Translations under genes and position numbers: made by a program
In this document: positions 40,741-53,215 of the stretch, in pieces
Position numbering within the stretch: position 1 is the first letter of the stretch
How the letters are laid out: each line of letters starts with the position of its first letter
Assembly (NCBI GenBank): GCA_963576735.1
Contig: OY755183.1
Coordinates: forward strand, 13,597,213-13,661,212
Source of the DNA: Bedellia somnulentella
Taxonomy: Eukaryota > Arthropoda > Insecta > Lepidoptera > Bedelliidae
Direction of reading: 5' to 3'
Length of the DNA stretch: 64,000 bases
Notes under the pieces: model-generated
Database searches by the model: none
What the model saw: the letters and a program-made list of their open reading frames with translations, nothing else
Told to the model about the DNA's origin: nothing

Positions 40741-41258
40741 ATTTCTTCATGGGATCTCTTCTGGTGAGGACGTAGAAGGTGGTAAAAGAACTCAGTAATA
40801 AAAAGATACAGCCTTGTATAGGGCTCGTTTGATTTATCTCCGAGTATTCTTCATTATAAAACAGATTCTGACAAATAAGCTTTAATTTATAGTCTTCGCG
40901 TGGATTCTATTCGTTGAATGAAAGCAAACGTATTTTTTGTTTAAAATTATAATTGAACTTATGCGAAACACTTGGTAAATGTATCTTGCCGTTCCTTCTT
41001 CTTGGAACTTCACTTTGGAAATCGGCCCGATATCGGAGAGTAAAGTTTAATATGCTTAGTTTGACTACCAATTTGAGCATTATTTCAATATGTATAAAAA
41101 TAATTTTACTTTGAAGTTTTAATTATTTAATTTAAGAAAGTTTCCTGAGACAAAATGTATACTAGTAAATTCTGCAAGTTTATATGTTGAAATCATGTTA
41201 TTCGTTGGTATTGAAAACACCCCATAAGTCATCAAAATTGTATGGATAGTATGGGTAG
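40741..41258. other. Intron
   Basis: No feature recognised. Confidence 0.35.
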
Positions 41259-41269
41259 AAATAAATGAC

Positions 41270-41517
41270 ATACATACATACATATATACTCATGGCCATA
41301 AATCCCAAAAAGGGGTAGCCAGAGCGTCAGAGCTAGAAACTCCTCAGCCACATTTGAAAGTTAATAGGGGAGAAGATGGTAGAAAGAAAGTATCGTTGGT
41401 GATGGATCTCAAACCACATCGCCTGAAAACCACTTTAAGGCCCCATGCCCGGATATGAAGCCTAGCAATACCCGTGGGTAGGAAAAGTAGCGACATTCTA
41501 AACCGGCACTACAAAGC
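41270..41517 (-). repeat. SINE1 copy with target duplication
   Basis: Flanked by AAATAAATGAC at 41259-41269 and 41518-41528. Second subfamily. Confidence 0.85.
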
Positions 41518-41839
41518 AAATAAATGACCTTTTACGACAATTTCTAAATTAATACATATTTTATTATTATATTATATTACATGACTATATTTTTTATATA
41601 TTTCGCATGAATGTAAAATTTTCGCAATTTTAATGTGCAAATCAAGAAAATAAATAATATTATTCGCGTTCATTGTGCTTGTACATCAAGGTGATCTTTA
41701 AAATGGTTATGTGTTGATTACGTTATACGTATACGTTAGATGCTACCAAGAAGTATTGCTAATTCAAGGATGGTTTTGGTAGTGGACATTGTTCGGATGG
41801 TTATATAATATGTTAATGATAATTGAACTGTTATAAATA

Positions 41840-42130
41840 TCCGATGTTATTAAAGGAAAGAAAAATTTCGACACTGGCGGGGTTCGAACCCGCGACCTTC
41901 GGGTATACGCCCCCGTCGCTCTGCCAACTGAGCTACAGTGTCAGTTGGCATCCAGCGCGAAATTTCTCTATCCTTTGTTTCTTTTTTACACGTTCAAGTA
42001 GTGTTTGCGTTTCCCACCTCCGAATTTTAACTAATTCGGACGGCCACTTGTCTACCTTTTCAGATAGAATGCAAATGTTGGAAACGCCTAACTATCACAT
42101 AATTTAATGTTTTTTGACATGAATTCCTCA
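41840..42130 (-). repeat. tRNA-like repeat unit with conserved flanks
   Basis: Nearly identical, in reverse, to 16200-16515 over about 290 bp. Core 41870-41942 has a perfect acceptor stem and T-arm. The high identity across 25 kb points to a recent copy event. Confidence 0.8.
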
Positions 42131-42294
42131 TGTGTTATAAACATGCTCTCGTATGACTAGTGTCAGAGCAGAAGCTTTTCAAGTACTTTTGGAAAACTTC
42201 AGCTGTAAGTGCATTACTCGATATTGGTGATACTACCCGCACATACATTTAACACATACATATCCATACCGCACATACAGTGAAATTAAGGTTG

Positions 42295-42380
42295 TCGGTG
42301 ATGTGTCTCCAACCGCATCGCCCAAAAATCCATTAAAAAGCCCCTATCCCTTAGTTGCCTCTTACGTACATCCACGGGCG
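42295..42380 (-). repeat. SINE1 fragment
   Basis: Only the GGTGATGTGTCTCCAACCGC to CTTACGTACATCCACGGG middle part is present. Confidence 0.7.
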
Positions 42381-42789
42381 GCACCTCAACTGATAATATC
42401 AACAACCTTCTCATGTCTTACCAATTTTGATTTTGTATTCAGTCTAGCGCTTCTCAAGTTCGAAACAATGAAACAACTAGCCTAACCGAACGATGACTTC
42501 AGTACCTGTATTGTCTTTCAATATTACGTCTTTTCACAAGCATAAAATCGTTTTGATCCCATTGACGTAACTTATGCATTCATAATAACATGATGACTTC
42601 ATACAACATTGCCTGATGGATTTGTTTCTCTTGTTTTGGAACAAGCTACTAATTCGTGTGTCTGACAACATGAATAATGAGAACTACATATGATTGCAAA
42701 CTTGGAGATAAATTGACTGATTATATGATTGTCATTGTTCTTTTAAAGGCCTGCCCTACCCTGTAAAATATTTCAGCAATAATTCGTAA
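42381..42789. other. Intron
   Basis: Nothing recognised. Confidence 0.3.
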
Positions 42790-43035
42790 AAGTATGAATC
42801 CGGCTAAGAATAGCACTAACCAATTTTACCTTCTTCTTCTTGTTTGGGCGTGTCTTAGGAGGCGACTTGGAATTTTAGGGCCTCTTTTAGTTATTATTGC
42901 GCGATTTGGCTGCACACTGCACACCCATCAACCATTCCTACTTTTACTTTTCCTCTCTCAACTATCAAAAGTAGCTGAGGAATTTCTAATACTGAAGATC
43001 TGGCTACCCCTTTTTAAGAGTTTATATCCGCAATT
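42790..43035 (+). repeat. SINE1 copy, strongly diverged
   Basis: CCGGCTAAGAATAGCAC, GGAGGCGACTTGG and CTGGCTACCCCTTTTTAAGAG follow the SINE1 order. Confidence 0.6.
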
Positions 43036-43159
43036 ATAGATAAGTAACGTAAAAACATTATTATATTATTGGGTCTTTCTTACTGTATTTATCTTTATCG
43101 CAACGAGTAGTAAATACACAAATTAATTACAAAAACAATTACTAGGCCAGCAATGTTTG

Positions 43160-43595
43160 GTTAGTGCCGTTGATAACAGTTTATGGACGGGCATTGGCCG
43201 GCCAGTTGCAGTCTTAGGCCTGCGTGTCCCGCCTTAGGCTGCGTCAGTCAGCTGTCAGTTACCACTTACGACTTACGCCAGGCCAGTTCGGCTCGGCACT
43301 CTGGCACGCTCGGTTGCGCCGACGCATTCACTTTAACCTCGACTCTCGCAAGTGGGTCATTCATGTGCTTCTTTCACGGCGTTTCGTGGTAAAAGTGACT
43401 AATCATATAACGGCTTAATTCGCGTGTTTCCTCAAGTATTTTTAGATCAGAACAACCGTCTGTCGTATATTCTATTGTTTAATGTCTATTTAGGTTGTGC
43501 GATAAGCGGATTAGTGACAAGTGGGTGACCGTTCTGTTGATACCAAGTATATTTTGGTCGTGTCTTTCCTAAGTTCTGAAGGATTTCCGTTTTGA
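43160..43595 (+). promoter_or_regulatory. GC-rich leader/promoter of first exon B
   Basis: The stretch 43175-43400 is GC-rich (CGGGCATTGGCCGGCCAG, CCAGGCCAGTTCGGCTCGG) against an AT-rich background and free of repeats. It directly precedes the coding start at 43596. An alternative promoter with its 5' UTR is likely. Confidence 0.4.
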
Positions 43596-43659
43596 ATGAG
43601 TCAGCTGGCAAGTGTTGGCATCGTGAGTGTTGTCAACGTGTTGCCTACAATAACAGAAG
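43596..43659 (+). CDS. First coding exon B of the CDK14/Eip63E-like gene
   Basis: ATG opens MSQLASVGIVSVVNVLPTIT E and runs 64 nt to a donor, GAAG/GTATTT, leaving one base (phase 1) like exon A. Joined to 57404 the frame would continue G-V-T-M-R-E. Two independent starts with the same exit phase on the same strand, both without repeats and the second under a GC-rich island, fit alternative promoters of one gene. Drosophila Eip63E, a kinase gene of this family, is known for several promoters and long introns. Single-exon peptides of this size cannot be proven by eye. Confidence 0.42.
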
Positions 43660-44624
43660 GTATTTATTTACATTTCTCTGGCTGCGTATTATTAAACAAT
43701 AATTTTCCTTAAGTTTGCAACGATAACATTTACTTGTATGGTTGCATATTTCTAATATTGCATTTCTACTGTTGATTCAAACCACAAACTGTAATGTATT
43801 TATTTAAAATATGACTGACATTCTGGACACAAATATTTTTGATAAGAGATCATAGGTAAATTTATATGTAATCAAGTCAGGATGTGTACTTCGAAGTAAA
43901 CACATTATTCATTGATATCGATAACAAAACATTAAATGATGAAACAGTGCCAAATTGTATCGGTTTTCCTCTCCTAATGTTATGATTAACTACGATTGAA
44001 TTTGCTAGTGTTATTGTTTATGTGGTCGACAGGACAGTAAATGCATTAAACTAGTTTGTTCGAATGCATGCGGTTATGCAAATGTATTTGTAATTCAATA
44101 TTCTAATCCAAGAATCCAATATCAGTGGTTTAAACATTGTCGCAATAATATCTTATTACTTACGAGCAGGTATTTGTGCAGTAAAATGAGTATAAAAGAT
44201 AATTGGATATAGCTCATAAGAGCAGTTATATTTAGACTGAAAATATGAATGCTAATTGACTGTGGTCGTAACTTCTCATTGCAGCTATTGAGAGCACAAT
44301 GATTCCGAGTTTGCGTATGATTTCATTTGTGTTTTGGATTCCTTAAATGTTTCCGGGTAAAGAACATGTTCATTCAAATATATGCAATCCATTGTTTTCC
44401 TGATCAGATGGTATTCGAATCAGGTCTGTGAGCGTACGCAGGTGCGGCCAGTCGGGGTCAATGACCAGCCGCCTTAGCACAGATTAATTCCTCATTTTAA
44501 TTCCGATACGGACTTCTTATCGCTTCCGAGCTACGCCCGATACAATACACGCTTGCCCCTTTTTATTGACTCGTTAACTAGCTTAATTCGTCATACTGTT
44601 AAGAAGCACAAACTCGGAATGTTT
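43660..44624. other. Intron
   Basis: No exon or repeat recognised. A modestly GC-rich patch lies at 44430-44540. Confidence 0.35.
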
Positions 44625-44882
44625 GTTACATACATACATCCATATACTCACGGCTATAAGTCCCTTAACGGGGTAGCCAGAGCTTTGGAATAAGAAATTC
44701 CTCAGCCACTTTTGGAAGTTGATTGGGGAAAAGATGGTAATAATAAACGTTTTTGGTGACGGGTTTCCAACCACATCGCCAAAAAATTTCCTAAAAAGCC
44801 CCTATACCCTTAGTCGCCTCTTACGATCACCCACGGGTAGAAATGGGGTAGTGTTATTCTAAGCCGACACTACACGGCAACA
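44625..44882 (-). repeat. SINE1 copy, third subfamily
   Basis: Shares GATTGGGGAAAAGATGGTAA and GGTGACGGG with 29526-29788. Confidence 0.82.
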
Positions 44883-46370
44883 ATCGTGTTAATAAGTTAA
44901 AATCATGCTTCTGAAACGCAATCTGAATATATTGGTGTGAGTTGTTGTGTTTACTTATACAAACACAGGGACAACTGAACAATATTCTTAAACATACAGT
45001 GTAGGCAGCTAGGCAGCCATTACTATGCAAGTTTCAAGCCAAATAAGTTTCAAAATGAATGACAGTTTATTTAACATGGAATGTTTTGTGAATATTCTAC
45101 GTATAAATGCTGAGAATGGCGAACAATAAACAGTTTTCCATGGATTTTTTTTAACCTTGAAGTTAGCGCATTTTTAAAGTTTGATAGTTTATACTAGGCG
45201 CAGTTTTATAGAGATTGTGTGATAAAGAATAGTTATCGTAATTCCGCGTTTTATTGACCGTAACCATCTATGACACGGGTCTTGCCATTAATGAGGAAGT
45301 GAATTCAGTAATGCCTGCCATACCGTAACTAATACTCAGCAGTGTACAATTCTTAACACCAGAGCCTTGAATTCCATTTCTGGAATAAGGTTTAAACGGA
45401 TTGCAATTTCTATAGCAGTTTCATCGTTATTATGTAAGTCGGGATTATTTGCCAACAGGATTTGATAGTATAGTTGTATGCGCTGTCTGCATGACACGGA
45501 TGGCTGGTCCCGATGCGAGCTCGGAAGGATTGGGCAGATGTGATGTGATGTGCCTCGCTGGGCTCGCCCCTGTGCCAGCTCTGTTCTGGCATACGAACTG
45601 CCTCATAAGTTTCGCTACGAGAAATAAACGAATACTTTATAATATAAGGCAGCGTTTAAATGTTTTGGTTCTTTTGCTGACGTCTTGGTTTATTTAGTTC
45701 TACTCCAGTATGTTACCATGCTATCGTCCATTGCAGTTTTTGTTTGCACATCTACAATTCCTCTATTTAAAAAAGACTTAATTTTGTTCCAGAACTTCAT
45801 TCAAGCGTGGTTTCTGAACCACTTCTCAGTCGCTCCCATACATTTTTAATAATATCTTTAACAACCCCATTTCAATAATTCATATTTAAATAGTGCACCG
45901 TTAACCAGACAAGCCATTACTAAAATATCTTAAGTGAATATTTTACTTGGAAGTGATTTCCATTTTCATGGCACAAATGCGGCTTTTGCCCATAAAATTC
46001 CCATTACACATCGGTTGCAGTTATTGCTTCGAGTCCAGCGCAGTCTAGACGCAAGTCGTGTACATTTTGAAATGTCAGCGGTAAATATCCGAGAGACAGT
46101 AGTTGCGAAAGTTTCTTTGATAATGTTTTCCTCTATCACTACCTGTTAACAACTTTTATTTTGTAAGACATCACACTCGACAAACTACACACAACTTTAT
46201 TAGTTCTCAAACAGAAAACGTGATCCAATTATACTCCGCTATCGTTGAAATGGACGTTACAGTTTGTTAATTATCAACCTTTAATGTAATGGTTTCAAAA
46301 TATGCGTGTTGTCTCGCTTTCTTGAATCCGCTTTCATAGTTCTAAATAACTCGCGAGCATCGTTTTCTGT
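44883..46370. other. Intron with one GC-rich patch
   Basis: 45453-45600 after TTGCCAACAG is GC-rich and open in phase 1 (GFDSIVVCAVCMTRMAGPDA…), so it could be a cassette exon, but no donor was found. The rest is unremarkable. Confidence 0.3.
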
Positions 46371-46385
46371 GTGTACCGTGTTTTG

Positions 46386-46670
46386 TTACTGTAGCGATAT
46401 GCATACAATTTCTACTTGATCAGCTGATAGCGCTCTAGCTGGAATGAAAAAGTCACGTTTTGGAGTTTCAAGTGCATCTGTACTATGTGTTTGTTGCTCA
46501 TAATAGTCTTGTTTAAGTGTTTGCTCTTGGCAATTGATGATCCGTTGATTACAATTGGTACTAGATGAGCAGTTAGAATCCGTATTACCGTGACAGTTGT
46601 TGGTATTGTTCTCAAGGGTCGTCTCGAGGTCGTATAGGTTGGCCACGTGACATGTGGATTTGTATGTTAC
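46386..46670 (-). other. Unassigned open frame, Asn/Cys/Gln-rich
   Basis: The minus frame gives ETTLENNTNNCHGNTDSNC and later KRDFFIPARALSADQVEIV before a TAA. The composition (polar, four Cys) looks like a real protein segment. It has no ATG in a good place but is preceded by a possible acceptor (CATTAACAG). It could be an exon of a minus-strand gene nested in the large intron, or a chance frame. Confidence 0.22.
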
Positions 46671-48944
46671 TGTTAATGAAAGGTCTTTGTTAAGCAGCTT
46701 GCAGCATATGAAAGTGAATCGCGTGTTTTATCTCGAACATCGTTTTGTTGTTGGATGTTTAATTAGCATAAAGAAACTAAAGAGAATTGTTTATTATTCC
46801 TCGTTCCGGAATGTTATATCTAAGTTGTTTTGCATTGTTCTGATATTGAATAATACATATGAACGAACATAGTACAGGAAATCACATCACTGAAATGTCA
46901 ACTTGTGGTCTGACTCGATTAATGATTAGATTTTTCGCTTAAATTCAGATAACCAAGTTTGTTTTTAAAATGGTTTAGACCTTTTTAGAAATACAATCAC
47001 TTTACCAGGATATTTCAAATGGAGCTCTCAATAAATTATACTATCTCGAATGATAGATGCACTGGTAGTTTATATTACGGATTTTTTTTGGAAGAAAAAG
47101 CCTTTAGGTGGGAAATATAAAGCCTTTTGTTACATTATCTATAGAGCATGCAGCATTATTACGACGTTCTTGTGATTTATGATTTTAATAACATATTGAT
47201 CATGTCTTTACGTCCTTCAAAAATGGATGATTGAAATTTAACGAAACTTTGATTCAATACTGTCATCATAGTAAGTGTGGGTGTATTGTGTTACCTTGTC
47301 CTGAATAGCGCTTTTGGTATAATTATTATTTATTCATAGATTTCGTAGCCATAACATAACTGTTCAATATTTTGCAATTTAAGTTCATGCTTGCCTTAAA
47401 TAATCCTTAGTTATTGTTTGTTAAAACTATAGCCTTATAAATTATATTCACTCAAATTTGCTTTCTAGAAGTAGGGTCCACATGGCAAGAAAATCCACAT
47501 TGTGTTTTTGTGGTTCATTTTAATTAACTTATCCTTATTTATTACTCTTGGCTTTAGTACAGAGAAATAACATAAATTACTTTTAAAACAAATGAACACA
47601 ATAATAAGATAAAGTTCAATTTTTTTCGGATCTATACAGCTAAAAATATTTTAATTGTTTCTTAGGTGGTCTTTTATTTTAGCTTGCAAAATCCATGATA
47701 CAACAATATTCTGTACTATTCTCAGCACCAGCAACCTATCCATCGTAATATTCCCAATAAAACAAAACACATATCACTGTTCCCTTGATTTATCGATCGG
47801 GATTCGTGTTTACTGAAATATGTCCGATTTTTATTACTCGATTCATGTTCGAGTCATGTGTGAACGGAACCGAGATTGTTTATTTAAATTTGAATATTAA
47901 CAACATGTGAGTCACGAGGCGAGCTGGTCATCGTTTAGATTGCGCCAATCAATTCATTATCGACTATGAATCAATATGGTTGTAGGAATTCCTAGTGATT
48001 AGTACTGTTGCTGATAATTATACACTAGTAGCTCGGTACATGTGGTTATCGTATCGTGTGCGTGAAGAATAAGGAACTCTTTTGTGAGATAGCGACTTCC
48101 TCATACTTAAGCTTTCCACTTGGCAAGAAACCTTGAAACTATTTAGCTATAATCGGTGGAGCTTTGCTGTGCCAATTATTTTATCATTGATTCTTTTCCA
48201 TCGCTCTTGGCTATTTGCTAAAGTCCCTACTGATAAATGTCGCTATTTCGTCGTATACTTATTAACTAATAAAATAAATATGTGATTAGTGCTGTTGCTG
48301 AATTGTCATTTTCATAAAATATTAAATCTTTTGTTGGTTGATGTCCCCAAGCTTAAAATTTTCATGTTGCAATAATTTCAAAATTATCTGGGAGTAATAT
48401 GTAACAAGTTTTTTTTACTTTATTTTTATCATTTATTCTTTCAACCACTCTTGATTATAATACCATAACAAAATATCTCACTCGCGTGGTGTCTCTTAAA
48501 GCAACAACAATTACATCCAGCAGTGATATTAGCGCAGATGATGATTGCATAAGAATGCGCATTCTTGGCGCGTGTTCAAGCGGTACTCCAGCGGACCGTT
48601 GCATCAGAGCTGGGTGGCGCCATGGCCTGGTGCGGCTGCGTTTGATGGACCTATTCCTGTTTCTGTTATTCGTTGCAATTAATAAGTGGTTTTCATTTGA
48701 TATGAGAGATGAATTGAGAGCATATTTTTCTCTTCTAAATATAGCCCCAGCATAAGCATGGAGGCTGTCCTGTTTAGGACGATTTGGCGATAGTCTACCA
48801 TTCTTTTTATTAGAATCGACGTCTTAATTTACCTTCTGAAATATAATTTGGCTTTTAATCTCAATATTGTAGTTGGGTATTGAGTTCGTGAAATTGAGAG
48901 TTGAGATTTTGGAAAATAAATAATATTGAATTAAATAATATTTA
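46671..48944. other. Intron
   Basis: No exon supported. 48530-48660 is GC-richer, with TTGGCGCGTGTTCAAGCGG. 48755-48800 carries a piece of the repeat seen at 33950-34150. Confidence 0.35.
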
Positions 48945-49115
48945 GAAAATGTGCTCAAAAAGGCAGGTGTCCGCAGTATGAAGAATAAATGAGCATGTAT
49001 GAAAAGATTGATGGATGTAAACGAAGCCAGAGAGGTTTGCCAGGATCGTACAAAGTGGCGATCAATAGTCTCAGCCTACCCCAATGGGAACTAATGGCGT
49101 GACAATATGTATGAA
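48945..49115 (+). mobile_element. LINE A 3' fragment
   Basis: AAAATGTGCTCAAAAAGGCAG to CCCCAATGGGAACTAATGGCG matches 24780-24985 closely, without the stretch around ACATGTGGCAAATAAATTC. It ends with TATGTATGAATGTA. Confidence 0.88.
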
Positions 49116-49135
49116 TGTATTTAATAAGAAATAAT

Positions 49136-49510
49136 GTAGCGACATGATAGTCCAGTGGGTAGAACACCCGCCCGAAAACAGAAGGGCGTGAGTTCTAATC
49201 CTGGGACGGGCCTACACCAATTTGTCTTTTCTAAAGTCATATGTGTGGTTAATTTATCATGGTTGTTAACGGTGAGGGAAAACATCGTGAGGAAACCCAC
49301 ATGGCTGAGTTGTACTTAGTCATGTGACAGTGTATTCGTACAAAACGGCGATAGGCCTGCCCCCTATCACGTGAGTACACTGTCTAAGCAAAACGTGGGT
49401 ACCTTCTCTGGAAACTAGATGGCGCTTGCCATGTGAGTTCAGGAGTATTGGTACCTCTGCCAACCCCTTCGGGGATAAACGGCGTGAACGTTTATGTTTT
49501 ATGTTATATG
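49136..49510 (+). repeat. SINE2, most complete copy
   Basis: The tRNA-like head includes A-box-like ATAGTCCAGTGGGTAGA, a paired CCCGCCC..AAGGGCG stem and B-box-like GAGTTCTAATCC. The body runs through GAGGAAACCCACATGGCTGAG and ACGGCGATAGGCCTGCC. The 3' end folds as CCCC-TTC-GGGG, followed by ATAAACGGCGTGAACG and a TTATGTT-rich tail. Other copies: 18222, 26550, 53108, 62520. Confidence 0.8.
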
Positions 49511-51232
49511 TTATGTATTTAATAATTATTTTTTGTTTTATTCTGAAAAAAACAATACATATATTGAATGAATAGTGAACTAAAGTATAAAGAATTGTAT
49601 CCCGGTTCTTGTGAATAGTTGACTATCGTAATTCAATTCTCTTTTTTCTGTATATCAAAGGATGCAATTTCTGTTTAATATTGTATACTGCACTGTACTT
49701 GAATGATTCATGGAAAAATGTTTTATGCAAAACTGTATATAAATTGAAATGTCTAGGTCTATCAACTTTAAAAAATAACCTATTAGTTCTTAAGATTCAA
49801 TTTTGTAATGTGTATTTCTGTGATTCAGCAGAATTGGTATAGCAGTTGTCTTATTCATGTTATTAAATGAGAGACGGAACTAAATGACTCATATCAATGT
49901 TTTGAGCGACCTAATTCAGCTCAATTATTCTGTTAATCCAATCATTTCTTGTGCCTGAACGCTCTGATCGTTGTACTTCCAATGAATCGTAATGCAGCTC
50001 TTAGCAATCATCGATGTATAACTCGAGAACTTTAAAGACAATAATGCAACACCATGAATCATACAAGTTTAATTAATAAATGATCAACTTTAATCTTTGT
50101 AGTTATGGAACTCAAATGAGTCATAAAATGTGGGTTGCAGAATCGACCTGCCTGACTGCTATGGGTACTGTGTTTAACTCTGTATTTGGATTTGCCTCAG
50201 ACAATCATAAATAAGTAGACCGGCAACATGAAGCATCGATTGAAATCCAGCTATTTTACTATGTTAGGTGCAGTTTAGAGGACTTAATGTTTTTAGAGAA
50301 TGTAATTATAGTCCAAATCGTAGTTTTACCGGTATTTCCTGTTCTCAATCTACATATTCTAAGGTAGTCTAAAGGCATTGCATAAGACGCGCGGGCGTAT
50401 GACAGTCGACGCTGTGTAATTGCAAGGTCGGCTATCGACTTTCATACCGCAAGTGTTTACTTTTATTTGTATGCTACGGGTTCTGCTGGTATAAAGCATT
50501 GGAATTTCTTTCTCACTAAGCTTAATTAAATGTGTGGAACTGGTGTCGGTGTGCTTCGTATATTCCTTGTAGTAATTGAAGGGGAATTAAAGTATTTTTT
50601 TTTTGGGTAAAATGGAAAATGGTTACTGTTGCTTGCTATTTGATATTATTTATTTATATGAACACTATTGCATACAGAATAGATATAATGTTTTTTACAA
50701 AAGTACAGAACATTGAAGTTTAGTACACAAAGGCGGCCTTAACGCGATTTCTTCCAGGCAACCTTTATAGTGAGGAAAAACAAGTACACAACTCCTAACT
50801 AGAAATAAATGATAATCAATATGCAAAACCAAAATCGGTTCAGATATGTCCCGAATAATGAATATATCCGAAACTTGGTAATATACGTGAGCATCATTTA
50901 TTCCTTTTGCTAGCGTATAGGCGACATCAATGCCCAATTTTGTCGATCTATTAAATAATCAAAAAACTTTCTGTTACTTTATCTTCAACTTTAAAGCAAA
51001 CAGATACTCGCAAAGCGCGTAAACGCTTTTGGAGTTAGTCGAAGCCTCTAAATCCATTTAAAACCCTTTACACTTAGTAGTAATGATTGTATGTATGATA
51101 TAATAAATTTGATTGTACAAGTGCATTAGAAACAGCTCATAAATAAGGTGTGCCGTTGAAGCACGTGCGCCCACGTGCATACATTTTAGTAGTGCAACAT
51201 TTCAGTCCTCATTAGGCCTGGTTTGTTCATGT
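49511..51232. other. Intron
   Basis: No coding or repeat identity. 50380-50420 has a small GC-rich patch. Confidence 0.35.
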
Positions 51233-51618
51233 TTTATCTTAATGTCACTTTCGATTCAATGCGCTTGACCTTTTGCGTTGTTCTTATTTCACTTTGGATA
51301 GCTGTGTAGTGTCGGCTTAGAATAGAACTTCTCTATTTTTTCCGGTTCTTGTACGTAAGGGGCGACTAAGGGTATAGGGCTTTTAAAAGTAGTTTTAGGG
51401 CGATGCGGTTCGAGACCCATCAACAACGATACTTTATTTCTATCATCTTGTCCCTATCAACTTGCAAATGGGTCTGACGAGTTTCTAGCTACCTACCTAG
51501 CTACCCCTTTTTGGGATTTAAGACCGTGAGTATATGTATGTATGTAAGTATGTTATCTTAATGTCGCTTTCGATTCACTGCGCTTGACCTTTTATGTTGT
51601 TCTTATTTCACTTGGATT
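51233..51618 (+). repeat. SINE1 copy with a 66-bp flanking direct duplication
   Basis: The SINE1 body is 51301-51552. The flanks 51234-51299 and 51553-51618 (TTATCTTAATGTC … CTTGACCTTTT … TTCTTATTTCACTT) are about 92% identical. This copy has the best B-box of the family, GCGGTTCGAGACCC. Confidence 0.85.
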
Positions 51619-51891
51619 TATGTACAAAATACACATATACGTAATGAGTTAATAATACGATTTTGTTATCTTTAATGGCTGGTAGAAGCTTTAGAATGGT
51701 CTTTCGTTACTTTTGGTTGTATTTGATAATGATACTATGACTGTTATATTATTATTTTTAATAGCTTTTTCACTTTACTGCCTTCAAAGTCTAGCGATAA
51801 ATTGTTAGAATCTTCTTTGGTTCGATTCTCAGGGGTGAATTGTATGAGTACTATTTTGTTGTTGTCCTATGGCACCGTTGGGGTGCACAAA
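51619..51891. other. Intron
   Basis: Nothing recognised. Confidence 0.3.
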
Positions 51892-51937
51892 AGTAAAGCG
51901 TGGCCGGTTGTGTAGACACAACCGGCCACGCTTTACT
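51892..51937. repeat. Perfect 22-bp inverted repeat with 2-bp spacer
   Basis: AGTAAAGCGTGGCCGG…TGT, then AG, then the exact complement ending CCGGCCACGCTTTACT. Unusually GC-rich and perfect for this intron. Confidence 0.85.
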
Positions 51938-52159
51938 GTGTTCTGCAAATCCTTTGGCTGCACTCCAGCTCAGTCCTGAACTCACAGCTCGCTGTCCACG
52001 CTCCGGCGCCAACTGTGTACAGGACGCAGCAGACTTGTTAATTCTGTAATAATCCGGAAATCACAATGAAACCGTACTTTTTACATTACATGTCAAGCCG
52101 GCTATCACTACTATGGACTATTATTATTATTTTATTTTCTTCGGAAAATTAACAGACTA

Positions 52160-52410
52160 CATACATACATATTCTCACGGCTATAAATCCCTGGAACGGG
52201 TAGCCAGAGCTAAGGAATCATAAATTCCTCAGCTACTGTTGGAAGTTAAGTGGGGAAAAGATGGTAAAATAGAGGTTGTTGGTGATGGGTCTCCAACCGC
52301 ATCGCCCAAAAATCCCTTAATAGCCCCAGTACCGTAAGTCGCCTCTTCCGTACACCCACCGGAAGAAATGGGGTAGTGCTATTCTAAGCCGCCACTACAC
52401 AGCATACAGC
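52160..52410 (-). repeat. SINE1 copy with target duplication
   Basis: Flanked by AACAGACTA at 52151-52159 and 52411-52419. First subfamily. Confidence 0.88.
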
Positions 52411-52419
52411 AACAGACTA

Positions 52420-53107
52420 ATGCTGACTGAAAAAAATACGAATGCAAACAATAATAAACTACAGGCAAAATCACCACTATTCATAGTAAGCTCTATTCTC
52501 GATATGGGCTGGGGATATGATATGGATATAATGATGATCCTCTTTAACCTTTCACGTCCCGCCGGCTCCCAGAGTAGCCAGAAGCAAAAGTACCGTCAAA
52601 CCCCGATGGCTCCCCGTGGAGCCGCCGATGACCAGCTTACCGTGTTCGAATCAACCCCTTATTTCTTCTATTTTAAGAGTTAAATTACGTTTTTATTGAT
52701 ATCAACGGCTTGTGTATGAAGTGAGCTTTTAAAAAAAGACCAATCACTGCCATCTTGGATTGGAAACGCAAATAATTCTATTGTTCCCGAGTTTTGACGG
52801 TACTTGTCTTTCGCTAGTGCTCGGGAAGTCACAGGTTAATAGGTCTATTCAGTTTCGTGGTATGTATGATTACGTTTGAGTGTCATGGCGGTCATAATAT
52901 TATTGTAAGTTGATGTTCCCCTTCCCTGTTTTGTGCGTCATCGGTTAGAGTTCTAGGAGCCTTGTATTGTGCTTGCAAAAGCATTCCATTTACACCCGCT
53001 ACTGTACACAAGTTTTTTCTCAGTAAGAGCTTTTGGTGAACGATCTCTAAGCACTGATTTATTGAAGCTGGGATAAATTATATTTTAAATGCTTTTCTTT
53101 GAAATCA
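52420..53107. other. Intron
   Basis: 52550-52640 is GC-rich (CGTCCCGCCGGCTCCCAGAG, GGCTCCCCGTGGAGCC) but has no supported exon. Confidence 0.3.
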
Positions 53108-53215
53108 TGGAAAACATAACATAACATAGACGTTCACGCCGAATATCCCCTAAGGGGTTGGCAGAGGTACTAATACTTCTGAACATCACGTGACTTTGTC
53201 ACCTGATGTTGTATG
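53108..53215 (-). repeat. SINE2 3' fragment
   Basis: ACGTTCACGCCGAATATCCCC, AAGGGGTTGGCAG and ACTTTGTCACCTG match 18222-18372. Confidence 0.8.

Noticed and set aside
51892..51937. microRNA precursor
   Set aside because: A 2-nt loop and 22-bp perfect stem are too short and too perfect for a normal animal pre-miRNA.
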